From assembly GCA_905397405.1 (NCBI GenBank), contig CAJPVJ010000020.1, positions 1 to 64,000 on the forward strand: a stretch of DNA of 64,000 bases. Reading direction: 5' to 3'. The position numbers and the translations under genes are program-made. Positions 50,880 through 64,000 of the stretch are shown here, in pieces; positions within the stretch are counted from its first letter, which is position 1; every line of letters starts with the position of its first letter. The stretch comes from Oppiella nova (taxonomy: Eukaryota > Arthropoda > Arachnida > Sarcoptiformes > Oppiidae). Under the pieces are notes generated by a model. That model was not told the DNA's origin and ran no database searches. It saw only the letters and a list, made by a program, of their open reading frames with translations.

Positions 50880-51485
50880 CCGACATATAAAAGGTTGACT
50901 TCTCTTTTATGTCAAATCAATTTCTGCACAAAATAAATACTTGGATATTGGTGTATGAAAAGTATTGGGGATATATTTTTAAAAGCATTTAATATTAAAA
51001 ATCCATAATATTTTATATTTAGAGATTGTTTTGTGGGCAAACATTTGAACAAATAATTCATTTTGGTATACACACTCAAAAATACATATACAGTGCAATA
51101 TATAAATATTAATTATTTAATAAACCAGTTTAAACTCGGAGTGCATTGTATTATATTTCTCACTCTCGCAAACGTATTGTGCAACTGAAGTGTGAAAAGT
51201 ATATTTTCTAAGATATAATTGCATTTAATTCCCTTCCAATACCCCATAAGTGCATAAAAATTGAGTTCAAAATTGTGTTTCTCACACAATATTTTTGTGC
51301 TGCACTTCACTATTACACTACAGAATTGCATTCCTGTCCTCCAGGAGTGAATAGAGTAGTGAGAGATGTGTTGTGTTTTCTAGTAAAACATGTCATCTCC
51401 ACATGTTTTGATTGAAAGTAAAGTCCTTTTCAACACAGAATTTTCACTCGTCTTTTATTCGCCTCCAATACACTACAAGTGACGG

Positions 51486-51521
<36 letters not shown>

Positions 51522-53691
51522 GAGCCCGCAGTGTCTGTCCGTGTCGTCGACATACTAATTGCAATCGCATTTGTGCTCACAAATAGAGTTTTCGTTGATT
51601 TCATTTGCAAAAACTAACTGTCCTTAACTATATTTAAGGGCAACACTCCGGTCCCTCTATTCTGTAGAGCGACTCTATTTGTGTCGATTCACACATGAAT
51701 TCAATGCCTAAAAAAGCAAAGCCATAGCTCGCGAGCGATGAGTGAATCAAATTTAAAGCAATTGTGTATTGAATTCGCGCTCATATTGTTTGACATAATA
51801 TTTGCCTTTCGTTTTGTTTGGTCGACACGTGCCCTCTCGATGTTTACTAATACCGGTGCCATAAGATCCAGGAGGCCATGTAGTCACACACGAGTCACGG
51901 ATCCAATTGCTTATTCATCTCATTTATCCTCCAATTCCTGTAAACAATATTTCGCTTTGAAATCAAAATGAATGCTTTGTTTAGTTAAGAATTTTACTAA
52001 TTTATTGACTTATGTATTAATTATTTTGTATGATTTTGATAATTACTATGAATTAAATTGCATGTTGAATGGCACACAAGAAAATAGTAATATTTCATTA
52101 CTATTCATAGGCAGTGAACGCTTTCGAGAGCCAATTTGTAGGTGAATTGGTTGTATGAAAAGTGCAAATATTTGTTTTTCACATCTATTGCCGCACAGAA
52201 TATACACGAGACTCGCTATTAAAGCCTATTAACTGGCTGTCTGTCTGTGAGCTAACATTTGAGTTACTATTCCGAGAGTGATATCTAATCAATTGGATTG
52301 CATTTCGGTATAGCGTTTGGGAATATAATACGATTTGTAAGTCGAGTCCAATCGACACTACACTCTCTGTACTCGTGTATTGAGAGTCGCGTGCTATTTG
52401 TCCGGACAGACATCCACAACCTGTACCCGTAAACTCAATTTCCTTGGCTTCCTGTTTGCCTTTGTGGTCAAATATATATATACAGTATATATATCTATAG
52501 AAAAATATATTTTTTATCCAAATTATACACAATATTTTGGTATTCCGTTTGCTATCTATAATATATAAATATAAATTTGCTCCACTTTATTAGTTGCACT
52601 TTATTTTTATAGCAACAAAATTATGGCATAAACTGTTGTGTAAAACAGACAGACACTGGTGACTCTAATTGTCTATGAAATGGTGTTGTGATGACCGGCC
52701 ACCACATCTGGTGCCCCATTCATACGCCATCGTCAGTGTAATGACATTACTAGTATCGCCAGGAGCTCTCCTCCTAAACCAAAATTTCGGTCCGATTCGC
52801 ATGAATTGATAATTCAAAAAAGGGGGAAATTTTATGTCAGCTTTTGACTCATTTACTATTGTCACACACTATTCAATGTGTAATCGTTTTGTATCCCAAT
52901 TGTCTCGAGACTTCCCAAATACTCCCTCTCATACCCACTACCTCTCCCTCTCCTTACCTCTCTCTCTCTCTCTCTCTCATACACTCTCTCCCAAACTCTC
53001 GCATCAAATATTCATCACTTGTATCGCAATTACTTCACGGAGTTTAGAGACAATGCGTTTACTTAGAAATTAATATTTAATTTTTATGCAATTATGTTAT
53101 TGTTTCATGAATTTGAAAAATCTTTTTATTAATTTTTATTATTTTTGTTAATAAGTCTTCTCGATATGAAACCAGTTCTCTCTCTCTCTCTCTCTCTCTC
53201 AGGTTTTCTCTATTGTCAAACCTATTATTTAGTTCATTGAGTTTTTAAAGTGGGAGGCAGTGGTCGGCAGTGAATATATTTGAACGAAACACTCCATTCA
53301 ATGACAATACTTTACAAAATCCCATTAACTGTATGGCAAACACAGTGTAGGGGACTGGTAGTACAGTAATACAGTTACACTCTCTGGCAAACTCGTCACT
53401 AATTTATAGACTTCAACGTTCATTGCAATCACAAACTGTTATTCCTATTAATAGCATCACTATTTAAGTTGAGATTAGCATTTCGTACATATATTTCTTG
53501 CTCAAATATTTCAATTCAATTTTTTTATAATAAGTTCCTCTATAACTATATCAGGAAATAATTCAAAACTAATTTCCTTTCAATAATTCATTGTTTTAGA
53601 GAAACTTATATTTTATTGGAATATTTCAAAGGTTCTAAAATCTTGTTTTATATAAGCATTCAGTATATAAATACTACAAATAGTCTTTCTA

Positions 53692-53738
<47 letters not shown>

Positions 53739-54953
53739 AGTGAATATAAACATTAGTGATGGAGAGAGAGAGAGAGAGAGATAACTCAAGAAGAGCTCAA
53801 ATATAAAACTTTAATCTTAAAAACTTTGAAAAAACTGAATCAGATATTCAAACACATATTGAAAGTGTAACATAATATTAGACACAACAGAATATATGGC
53901 ATAGAATTTGTGTGATTCAGTGCAGCAAACAAAAAATACTGTTTCACAAAATATAGAGGGAACGGTAGGATAGAGTAGTGTTTCTCTCTATAAGTGCACT
54001 AAATTCCACGCGATTCCATGCGATCGGATTTGAAATGGTAATAATCCTCTTCAAAGTTTGCATCGCATCCACTGTTTTTCAAAATCCAGTGTTTGGTTCA
54101 GAGTTTGAGTTTTATTCTTCAAAAAGATTTATTTTGAAAGCGAATGTACAGACAGTGTTACCAGTGCTCTGTAGTCATAGTAGTAGGAATAGGCACCGGT
54201 ATTGTGTTGTGTTGTATTACTCTAATCGTGCATATGATGCCTTTTTAATTGAAATGGATAATTGAATTTACAGCGAGAGTAAGACATCCAAACACATCCA
54301 GACATACGACACTCGCATATGAGTATCGCATATACACTACACAATAGCGTTACATAAGAAGTATCAGAGTTTTCTCGTTTAGAAAATTTAATGGAAAACT
54401 TGGTATTGATTTGAATGTTAGCCATAAGTATGTGATATAAGAGAGGGAATCAACCGAAGACTTAGATTACATACCATTTCCAGCAGAAAACTTAACGTTT
54501 TGTTTCTGTGTCTCTCGTTTTGATGATAGGATTATCAAGTCATCCAATATTTCACTTTTTCATATGTACTCAAAATCTGATTGAATCACTCGTATGATTG
54601 ACTCGATTAGTGTTACTATTATATAATGGCTCACAAAAATGTTAATTTCTATCAAATTGCAAAAAAATCCTACCTTTAACAAAAATGTAAAACTCATAAT
54701 TAAAAGCCTAAACGATAATTATTAATAATGAATAGCATGTTTAATTATAATAATTATTGTCATTGAAAACAATATGACAAAAGTTTTTAAAAATGAGCCA
54801 AAAGTATAGCCTCGCAGATAGAGAATGAGAAGTTTTGCGAACAATTGAAAGGTAATTGCAATTAAAGCACATGCGATAATCTCGGGGGAAATTTGTTTAA
54901 CTTATTTACAATAATTTTTGAAGTACAAGTCCTGTGCAATTTTTATGCTAAAA

Positions 54954-54991
<38 letters not shown>

Positions 54992-56827
54992 GAGGTTGAG
55001 TACCAGTGCCAGTAGTGATGGGAATTGGATAATAAGGCAATTAAAGGCTCTGTTAAATTGGCTTTTTCTCACTGCCTCTCATGTAGTCTCCAAAAGTTAT
55101 ACCCACTTCTACATGTAAACTACTTTGCACAACCAGTTTTAGCATAATTTTCGCTATCACTTAATGATTGTGTCTATTCTTTATTAATTTGCCCGTAGTT
55201 TCACACCTTTTTTATTCAGAAATCCATGATTTCTTATGATAATTTTATTCCCGGCGAATTAAATGCTAAAATTATAATCGCTGCAAAAAATGTTGAATCT
55301 AAAAATTAAATTACTGTTTTATATATTTTTATTGAATTAATGATTGAATGAAAATTTTATATTTGCTGGAAATGTGATTTTCGAGATAAAATAATAATAA
55401 TAATTTTTCAATCATTAATCGGAAATGTATTTTTAAAAATTTTTGTACTAAAATGAATTATATTTCGATTGCGAAGAATGTATTGCCGCCTAAATCGGTG
55501 CACAGTATACGAGAAATGTATGAACAAATTTTAATGAAGTACTAAAATAGACGTCGCGTTCAATCAATACAGGAGTCGGTTCATCGGTGTAGAGACAAAC
55601 CGGTGGTACAGATGAGCCGGTAATGAAGACAGTCATGGAGGACAGGCTGTCGAGCATTAAAATGAAAACGGAAATGCAATTGAAATGAATGGTAAATATG
55701 AGAAATGTAAAGCAAACATAAAATTGATTTACTGGTGAATACGAGTGCAAGAATAGAGTTGTTGTACGAGAATAGAGGCTAACAATAGGAAAGGCAGAGA
55801 ATTGTCACATAAAATGGTTTGTCTCGTAAGACATAGTCATATACTGGCAGTTATGGTAGTTATGCCGGAGTGCTGTCTATTGTATGGCTGAGAGTGTCTT
55901 ACAGTGTACTTCATATGCAATAACTAATCAAAATTTATAGGAAGACTTGGTGTGATCTATCAGGTGAACAGCGAAAATGATTTTTTGGGCCCAAAACTCC
56001 ACCAACCGTTACAAATAGTGGTTGTAGTCATACAATGAATATAAAAAAGCTTGCGTTCAAGTCATGCTATATTACACAATAGGGTACAAGCGAGAAATGG
56101 CATGAATGTGAAGCCTAAAACTTTTTGGGAGCCCATACTTCATACACGTATTACCAGAGTATAGGACAATAAATGATGCGTTTTTGGCAATGAAGATGAA
56201 TGAACACATAGATAGTTGGTTTTGGTATGAGTTGTGCGTTTGGGAACTGGCGCTTAACCATAGCTGCGGAAAGTTATGCATTTGGACCGGCAATGACAGA
56301 TGGCTTCATGTAATATTCATAAGAATATAAATTCTTCTTTACGGGCAGTCCTCTCGATATGTATGTGTGTATGAAATGGCAATGGATTTAAAACAAATAG
56401 TTTATGCCTTTAAGAAGTGCTGTTTTGTTTGATAGTTTAATCTGAGGCTAACAGCGCGCACCGGTGTGTCCGCGGCGTCCACACGCTGTGATTTGTGTGG
56501 GCTATGTATGGCATTGAATGAAAATATATTATATAATAAGCGCTTCAATCGATTCTCTCAGTACGAGCCATACGTTTGCCAAAAACTATTATATGATTAC
56601 AGCTATGAGTATATAATGATAGGGCAAACAGATATGCCGTTTGAAACAATTATCACTTCTAATAATACTGGTATCGGATTTTTACAATCCTTTTTCAATC
56701 GCTTTTAAAACCTTATATTTATTTATTCTCTACAACAAGAATATTATTAAAATATTTTATTTATATGTGTTTTGTTGGCTTTTATTGCTTTTCTGATATT
56801 TTTCTTCTGGTGCCTCAATGAGTAAAG

Positions 56828-56870
<43 letters not shown>

Positions 56871-57883
56871 TCGTCTCATCTCAATATTCATATCCGTGTG
56901 CTTTCGGTTCACTAGTTTTTATGTCTCACAATCGACGGGAGGTTTAGACATAGAAAATAGTGAATTAAAATTTATTAACGCAATTAGCATTTAGGGTAAC
57001 ATAAGAGCTGCTCAAAAGCGTAGAGTCACTATAACTACCATTTTGTTGTTTCTCTTCAATTTGAAGTAAATCTTGATATTCAGTCAACAATTTCTGCGAC
57101 TCTTATGCACAGGGATTACGAGCGAGAGAGAGACAGTGAGAGATGTAAATTACAACTCAACTCTTATGGCCCTCTCCATACTACCAGCCCTTTTGCCAGC
57201 GCTAAATATGTAACTCTATTTTATGTGTTCATGTTTTGAAGATTTCAAACATTAAGAAAAATAATGTTTTTATTATTTTCGTTGGTTTGTTGTGCCCATC
57301 CATTCACAGTCAGGTCTCTCTCACACATAGATTTACTACACTATCATATCTCAAACATAATGTATGAAAAACTCTCGACTTTTATTCATTCCATTCATTA
57401 CACGATAGGAAGATATAAAAATATATAAATCCTTTGCTATAATACCAGCGAACTATTTATGCGACAAATTATTAGTTTGCGATTATTTATACTTTGCATA
57501 ACATATTACATACACAGGTTTGCCATGTAGTAATGACTTTTAAAACATGGTCTCATATCAGTAGCCTTTCTCTCTCTCTCTCTCTCTCTCTCTCGCTTTA
57601 GTATTTTGCGCCCACTTTTTTTTATAAGTTATATATATTTTTATGTACTCCAAAAACACAACTTGTTTTTTGTGTTTGTATCGGCGCTTCGCTTTTGGAT
57701 CCGATTGATAGCCTGAAGACAATTTGTTTGCCAGCGTTTCTGCACTCTTGGTCTTCAATTTCCAGAGAGTGTTAACCATTGCATTGCGGTCTCAGAAATC
57801 GGGAAAACTGATGCCGTTTTTGATTTATTGGCATAACATGTGCCACGACATACACATCTCGGCCATTCATTCACTTCACCGCC

Positions 57884-57886
<3 letters not shown>

Positions 57887-57925
<39 letters not shown>

Positions 57926-57996
57926 AGTATTGCATGAATTTGATGTTAGATCTATAGATGTATAGCAGATATAACACATAACACCACACTGTAGGC

Positions 57997-58040
<44 letters not shown>

Positions 58041-59318
58041 ATTGCTGCTGTAATCCCTTATATTAACTAATTTTTAAGACCTTTTTCTTTATGTCTGCGA
58101 TACGACTCCCTTAATATTGGTTGCAAAGCAAAAATCCAGTGAATCGGCAATTAATCAAATATTGAATACTTGAGCTCTTTGTGAGACATTCATCACACAA
58201 AATATAAGTACATTTAAGTGCTTCAGAATTATTGAATTATATGTGTTTTGTTTGCATTCTTATTGCTATACAATAAAAGATTTAAAATTCAAGCAAAACA
58301 TGTCATAACAACATAAGACTCTCTCTATATTTCTGTACAGAATATATTATATAATAGAAAACCCTATCAGTGCTATCAGTGCTGCCAATGGTTTATTGAT
58401 TGCACAGAACATAAGGGAGTTGTGTATGAAATCAAACACTAATGTGGAAATGCATAATAACTTCGGCATCGCATAGATAGTACAGAGAGAGCACTGGTAT
58501 CTACACGAGGATTGTAAGGACTACCGAAAAAAAGTAAATGAGATGAGAGTTTTGCTTTGAGAGCACCGAATGCTAAAGTAGTTGTTGGCAACGGTTGACC
58601 AACTTTTGTGTGGCATTCAATTTGATGCAAAGACAAGTTTGATAGCATTGAGACGTTAGATGGTGTGTGCATTGGCCGCACTGGCACTCCATTGGGAAAT
58701 ATAGCATCAATTTGTCTTTGAACCGACACTACTTCGGTGACACATCTCTCCCTAAGTCTCTCTCTCTCTCTCGCAGTATTAGCTAAGAGCCAATTGGCTT
58801 TAGGTTTGCCGTCAGTATACTTCAAACTCTAAGACAAATATGAACTCCAATTCCATCGCTAACTCCAAAGGCATCCCTATTGACAGCCAAACGCAACCCT
58901 TTGTGCACCAGAGGACTGACACTTTGTTTTTCATTTGCAAAATGATTGCTTTATTATTGCATTTTTGTGTTTCGCATCCAAATATCAATTGTGTTTTGAT
59001 CAACAAAATTGCAATCAAACACAACATAACTTTGAATCCATAAGCCGTTGTCGACACAAACTTTTAATCACATTCGCGACCACTATTTCGCTGCTCTGTC
59101 TCTGTCTCTCAGACAATAAATGAGTCAAAATGGATGTGTTTTGTGCACCAGGAGTATCGCACCGGCTATAAAACGCATCCACACTAATGCATCCCAGAGT
59201 AGCCATAAATTTTATGCCATTCCGTACACCACCGGCTCCTACACCAGAAACAACAGTACAAAATGTTTGTCAATAGTTTGCTCGGGGGAGTCGTAGCCAG
59301 GCATTCATACTGATAGCC

Positions 59319-59364
<46 letters not shown>

Positions 59365-59437
59365 AGTATTGCATGAATTTGATGTTAGATCTATAGATGT
59401 ATAGCAGATATAACACATAACACCACACTGTAGGCGA
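57887..59437 (+). repeat. exact 112 bp direct repeat starting in a TC tract
   Basis: 57887-57998 matches 59326-59437 (offset 1439). The unit begins with the TC run and ends at GTAGGCGA; in the first copy a second TC run (57999-58037) follows at once, in the second unique GC-richer sequence follows. Confidence 0.9.
57999..58037. repeat. (TC)19 microsatellite
   Basis: Second TC run only about 77 bp after the previous one, closing the first copy of the 112 bp repeat. Confidence 0.95.
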
Positions 59438-60538
59438 CCCGCGTGTAGGCCCGCATATGAGTCCCCTAATGCCCAGTAGGACCCAGTAGTAAGACATACG
59501 CTGACCTCCGGTGACCCTGTGATCGCTTATTTGGTGGTAGCGTTCACTTTGACAGCCAATACATAATATCATGAGTTTGTGTGCATTCGCTTCCAAAACA
59601 CTGCAATTTGAGCCCAATTTAGAGCCAGAATTTTGGCTACAATTTGTGGGACCACTAAATTATATACTATTAAATCCTCAACTCGTAAGCCTACTATTAA
59701 TGTTATAGTTTAGCACCTGAACCACACTCTCTCACTACAGCCATACGTAGCCCACAATCATGAGCACCGGTCGTCCAACGCCAACACCAACGCTCTCTCA
59801 TCAACCGATTCCGAGAAGAATAGAGACAAAAGTGAAACAAAACAACACTTTTTGAATATTTTATGATTTAAATGAGCTGGTATATCTAAACAGCGATCAA
59901 TGTGTTTTTGGGAGTCATAATTGTTTTGATTGTATCTCCAAACTACAAGCTCTTATCAGCAAATTAAGAGCAAAAACTTATAGTTTGTAACGAATAACAA
60001 AAAAGTCGAGAAAATTATTTATGGATTTTAATGAAAAACTAAATTATGTTAAAGAATGACAAAATGAATGTAATATAAGCCGTATTTCTCTCTCCACTAC
60101 TGTTGCAGTTGTGTTGTGAGACATAGACTGAGAATATATGATAGCAATAGTTAATCATTTTATGCTCAGCTCCAGAATTTCTGCAACATTTTTTTGTTAG
60201 ATTAACGCAAAAATACTTTTTCTTTTTTCATTGTCGGTGAGGCCCTAAAGGTCTAGGAAACGGGCGTATCATAAGTCTGACTGAGATTAATGGCCAACCA
60301 TTTGATGGCAACAACTCTGCAGATCAACAACAAGAACAACACTAACGCTGCAGAACTCAAACTCCAAACCAAAGTTTTAAACGAAAAGACTAAAGACGGC
60401 ACACATTACTCTCTCTGTGCTCTCTGTGCTCTCTCTCTCTCTCTCTCTCTCTCCTACTTATATATTAGACTCTATTCACTGCTAACCACTATCTAAATGA
60501 TACTATACTTTGCAAAGTGAGCCTCACTTCCATTTCTC

Positions 60539-60540
<2 letters not shown>

Positions 60541-60577
<37 letters not shown>
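60541..60577. repeat. (TC)18 microsatellite
   Basis: Pure TC run in the Lim1 5' flank; another TC run lies at about 60428-60453. Confidence 0.95.
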
Positions 60578-60580
<3 letters not shown>

Positions 60581-63057
60581 CTCATTTAAATCATAAAATA
60601 TTCAACAAAAAGTGTTGTTTTCTGAAACTTTTGTCTCTATTCTTCTCGGAATCACTTGACTCGATAAGTCTTGTGTATCTTTAGTCTGCCTTTGAGTTCA
60701 TTTCGTGAACTTATCTTCTGTACAGAGCTGGACGTGATTCTCGTCGTTGTGCGTCATAAATATCCTCTACTCCTCTGACACCCCATTTTGGGAGCTGACA
60801 GCCCAGTGGTGCACACAACTAGAAATTGGCTCAAATCTCTCTCTCTCCACTAAACCCAACACACAGTATGGATGTATAGAGTTGGACGTCAAGGCCCACG
60901 AACTGCCACTCCATACACACGAAACACAAAAAACAACTAAAACTGAAACAAAGTTTAGCCCTTAAAAAGCAGTCCTCATATGAGTTGCACTTATTGTGTG
61001 ACCATTCGCTTCATTGAGCTTTTGCTCATCTCTTCCCTCCTTCTCCTCCCAGTCCTCTCTCTCTCCCCTGATTTCGTGGCTAATACTGATCGCAACACCA
61101 GATATACTCTGATTTTCACTTATTTAAGCGTAAATACGATTACATTTATAACATTTATGGCGAAAACTTCTGTTTTTATCTTCCCATTCAAATGTTAATA
61201 TCATTGCATCTCATCATATCATCATATTATGCAAAAATTTTGATTTTACTCCAAAAAACATATAACTTTTTTGTTTCTCAGCAAATATTTAACAGTTTTT
61301 TCTATTATTTCTATTTATTCCACTGTTTATTTAATTTAGTATATTTCTGCAAAAAAAATTGTACAAATATTTATTCATTTTCATTAACACAATGCAAATA
61401 AGACTGGAAGGGGTCTGACTATTACTCGGGAAAGTTAGGTTGTGTCGCCTCATTCATCAGCCCTCTGGAGGGATGAAAATCTCGAGTATTTCTTATTATA
61501 ATTCATGCATTTCTTGCATTCATTTGCAGCGATGACTGCACTCGCGAGGGGCTAATGAGTGCCACTAAGAAGTACTGTACTCTTCGGTTCACATATAATG
61601 AGCAAATATTTTCATATTGTTTCTTAATTACATAATATAGTCATTAAAAACTTCATTTTGTCGTTGCGAGAAAAAACAAATACCATATCACTTATAGATT
61701 GCAATTAAAATGTAAACTACATATTCAAGTGTACATAAGTTGCTCCAAATCTTATGTGAATTGATATACTTTGATTAAACTTTGTTTTCTTGCTGCTTTT
61801 TTGGTGTGTGTTAAACCAAAAACAAATTTATGGAAACTTAAGTATAAAATTCAATCGATTATTTTTATATTATAGCGTGGCATTTTGTTTATATATGTTA
61901 TTAAACTATATAAATAAGAGATTGTTTCAAAATGTTTAATAAAAACTTTTCTGGTATTAAAATTGTGTTCAATTGGCGCTCAAACCCCAACACATGGACT
62001 GTATTTATAAATTCATATTTTATGCACATTTATAAATGCATTATAATGTATGAATGAAAAAGGTTTCTGATCTCGACGTTTGAATAAGAAAAAACAATTA
62101 CTAGACAATGTTTTTTGTAAATATGAAAATTTGTTTTAATATCTAGAATATTGAACCCAATGTTGAGTTAGGGCTCAATCATAACAAATCAAAAACAGAT
62201 AAAAATTTACTTATTATTTGTTTTCGTTTAGTAATTTTTTATGGCATTTATATATTCTATGAGTTTGAGTCTTAATAAAAAATATTATATATTATTATAT
62301 AAAAAGATTAATTACATTCAAATTTCTCAAATCAATTTGGAGTACGATTTTAGTTTTATTGTATTGATATTAATGTTAATTCAATTAAACAACAAAATGT
62401 AGTTTCGCTTTTATATAGTGAGCATAAGATTAAAATACGAAAAGCGAATAATTTATGAAAATATTATTAATATTATCTGTGCTTTTGTTTTATGAAAATC
62501 AAGACAAGAATATCCAGTTTTGAGCCGAGATTTTCTGTACTCGAGAGGCATTGAGAATATACTATAGCCTATAGTATGGGTTTGGGTTTTGTGTGATATT
62601 ACATGAGTTGTTGGCATATCTGGCAAATGTTGGCCTCGTTATCATCCCGAGGGAGTCCACACCAAAACTGCATATAAATAACTTTATTATAGCGAGAAAA
62701 GCCGTTGCCTTTCAGTTGTATGTCTTGAGATGAGGAGCACATCCACACAGCTCTCAGACACAGGCAGACACTCACCACTCCTGTGCTCTTCATTGCTCCC
62801 AATTTTCTGTTCACTTCTGCTTCACTCACATCACAAGACTTTCAGCGAACTATAAGACTCATAGACTTCTACAATGACTCTATGACTGCATCTCATCTCA
62901 AACAGACCTAAGACTTATCGCATCATTTCTATCACTACTGTCTCTCTCATTGCACACCAACTCTCTGTCAACACTTATTGCAGATATAATGTTGTGATGT
63001 TTGTGGTCAACAATTCATCCCTTTCCTACATAACCAACCGACTCACCAAATCAATTC

Positions 63058-63059
<2 letters not shown>

Positions 63060-63094
<35 letters not shown>
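63060..63094. repeat. (TC)17 microsatellite
   Basis: Pure TC run; each end is flanked by the same short word AATTCAG. Confidence 0.95.
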
Positions 63095-63100
<6 letters not shown>

Positions 63101-64000
63101 GACTCACTCACTAAGATTTCTTTGACATTAATATTCAATTGAATATTTTTTATTTTACTTTTTTTATAGAGACATTTTCTTATTTATAAAACTAAATTTT
63201 AGAAATTAAAGATTTATTTACCTAAATGTTGAATAAATTATTATGGAGTTATGATTTGAGGCAACTATAATAAATGCAAATTATAAAATCACGCATAATT
63301 AATTTTATAATTGAGATACAAGTGCTATAGCAATTAAAACATACCATAGGTTATAGCGATTGAAAGTGTAATAATATTAAACAGTAGCGTTTGCAGTGAT
63401 TAGGTTACTTTTAATTACACATTGAATCAATTCAAAACATGTCTCAATTATTTTAATTAACATTTCAGCTATAATTACTTAAACTCACTTAGTAATTGAA
63501 TCAATAATAAAATATTTGAGCTCAAATATCTCGGCCATTAATATTAGTTTCTATAGATTTGAAATCCTATTTGAAATGCATTATGAACTCATAGATAGGG
63601 AAAACCATTTACTCATTTGAATGCATTCATTCATTTTTGTGATACATTTTTTCACTCTCTGTGGCAATAATTTGTATGAAATGTATTGTCATTTATGAGT
63701 CCTGTCATGCATTGTGATGCCTGTCATTAGTCATTAGAAACTATTAAATCATTTGAGAGCGCTTTTAATAGTCATATCAACTAATAAATAGATGACATGT
63801 CATGTGAGGAGATGTCAACCTCTCAAAAGCACTTCCAATACGAGTAGCGATTGCTTTAAGTAATGATCAACTGATAAGAAATGGCAGAAAATAAGAAGTA
63901 AAATACTTCTCACTTAAATCAATTTCAAAATGTTTTGATTTGACTTCAATATTATATATAAGTTACATGGAAAACCACCCGTCCATTGGAGGGCTTATAA

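Larger units (their letters stand above)
3070..63094. repeat. window-wide (GA)n/(TC)n tract family
   Basis: More than 60 tracts, starting near (a few bases uncertain): GA on the + strand at 4303, 4895, 5667, 7577, 8202, 9924, 10641, 15480, 18575, 19115, 19305, 19978, 20228, 22139, 24231, 24635, 24732, 25280, 29497, 30368, 31917, 38634, 38790, 40065, 42312, 43183, 48331, 48973, 49638, 50835, 51487, 53760, 54957; TC at 3070, 5224, 12458, 14329, 15883, 16179, 17083, 17192, 21601, 22877, 23069, 23844, 25636, 25940, 29244, 32418, 33049, 36711, 46650, 47392, 48719, 52954, 53177, 53695, 56830, 57568, 57887, 57999, 59321, 60428, 60541, 63060. Both orientations are about equally common. None falls in a coding exon. 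Confidence 0.9.
46569..64000. other. 5' flank of Lim1, no gene seen
   Basis: 17.4 kb upstream of the first Lim1 coding exon. Contains about 20 GA/TC tracts, the 650 bp tandem duplication (48892-50207), the 112 bp repeat pair (57887/59326) and AT-rich sequence. Untranslated exons and the Lim1 promoter are expected here but cannot be placed. A TATATA-like run lies 20-30 bp before the first ATG (about 46587-46595), too close to be a convincing promoter. Confidence 0.7.

Noticed and set aside
58439-58825. 128-codon open frame on the - strand
   Set aside because: Includes a TC-tract translation, shows no domain, and has no convincing splice or promoter context; chance frame length is plausible.
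5669-63094. Open frames encoding RERERE or SLSLSL runs
   Set aside because: These are translations of GA/TC microsatellites with no flanking similarity or splice support.
1-64000. Virus-like elements, transposon genes, tRNAs, rRNAs and CRISPR arrays
   Set aside because: No polymerase, integrase, transposase or capsid motifs, no terminal repeats of such elements, no cloverleaf with conserved promoter boxes and no spaced direct-repeat array were seen. A profile search could still find degraded remnants.

Overview
This is a 64 kb stretch of an AT-rich animal genome. It holds two confidently identified genes plus the 3' end of a third. From the left: the last two exons of an unrecognised small gene (to 318); the rRNA-processing gene RBM19/Mrd1 on the + strand (638-13950); and a Lim1 (Lhx1/5) LIM-homeobox gene on the - strand, with its stop at 18698 and most upstream ATG at 46568. 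RBM19 and Lim1 are convergent, with about 4.7 kb between their stop codons. The last 17.4 kb is 5' of Lim1 and shows no gene I can support.

The organism is an invertebrate, probably an arthropod. Introns range from 60 bp to 12.6 kb, and the LIM and homeodomain sequences are close to the bilaterian Lhx1/5 consensus. A chelicerate, perhaps a mite, would fit, but that is an impression and not shown by the sequence.

RBM19 is assembled from seven exons covering six RRM domains. Its penultimate coding exon (142 bp, end of RRM6) is present twice in tandem, and a 9-10 kb last intron precedes a 27-codon tail exon. Lim1 has five coding exons (517 residues): LIM1, LIM2, an acidic and Ser/Gly-rich linker, a homeodomain split by an intron between positions 46 and 47, and a Pro/Gly-rich tail. 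All its splice phases agree. Human LHX5 and RBM19 are also neighbours, so this pair looks like an ancient linkage.

The most striking non-coding property is the density of (GA)n/(TC)n tracts, more than 60 of about 20-45 bp, roughly one per kb, none in coding exons. Many lie at the ends of near-perfect local duplications, direct or inverted. Three unrelated tandem duplications share a period of exactly 128 bp, with about 127 matching bases each; other copies match over 101-125 bp. That pattern, and a single N beside one inverted repeat, suggests that part of this structure is assembly-made (unmerged fixed-length overlaps, both haplotypes placed in tandem). Real microsatellite-linked duplication remains possible. 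No virus-like element, recognisable transposon coding sequence, tRNA, rRNA or CRISPR array was found.
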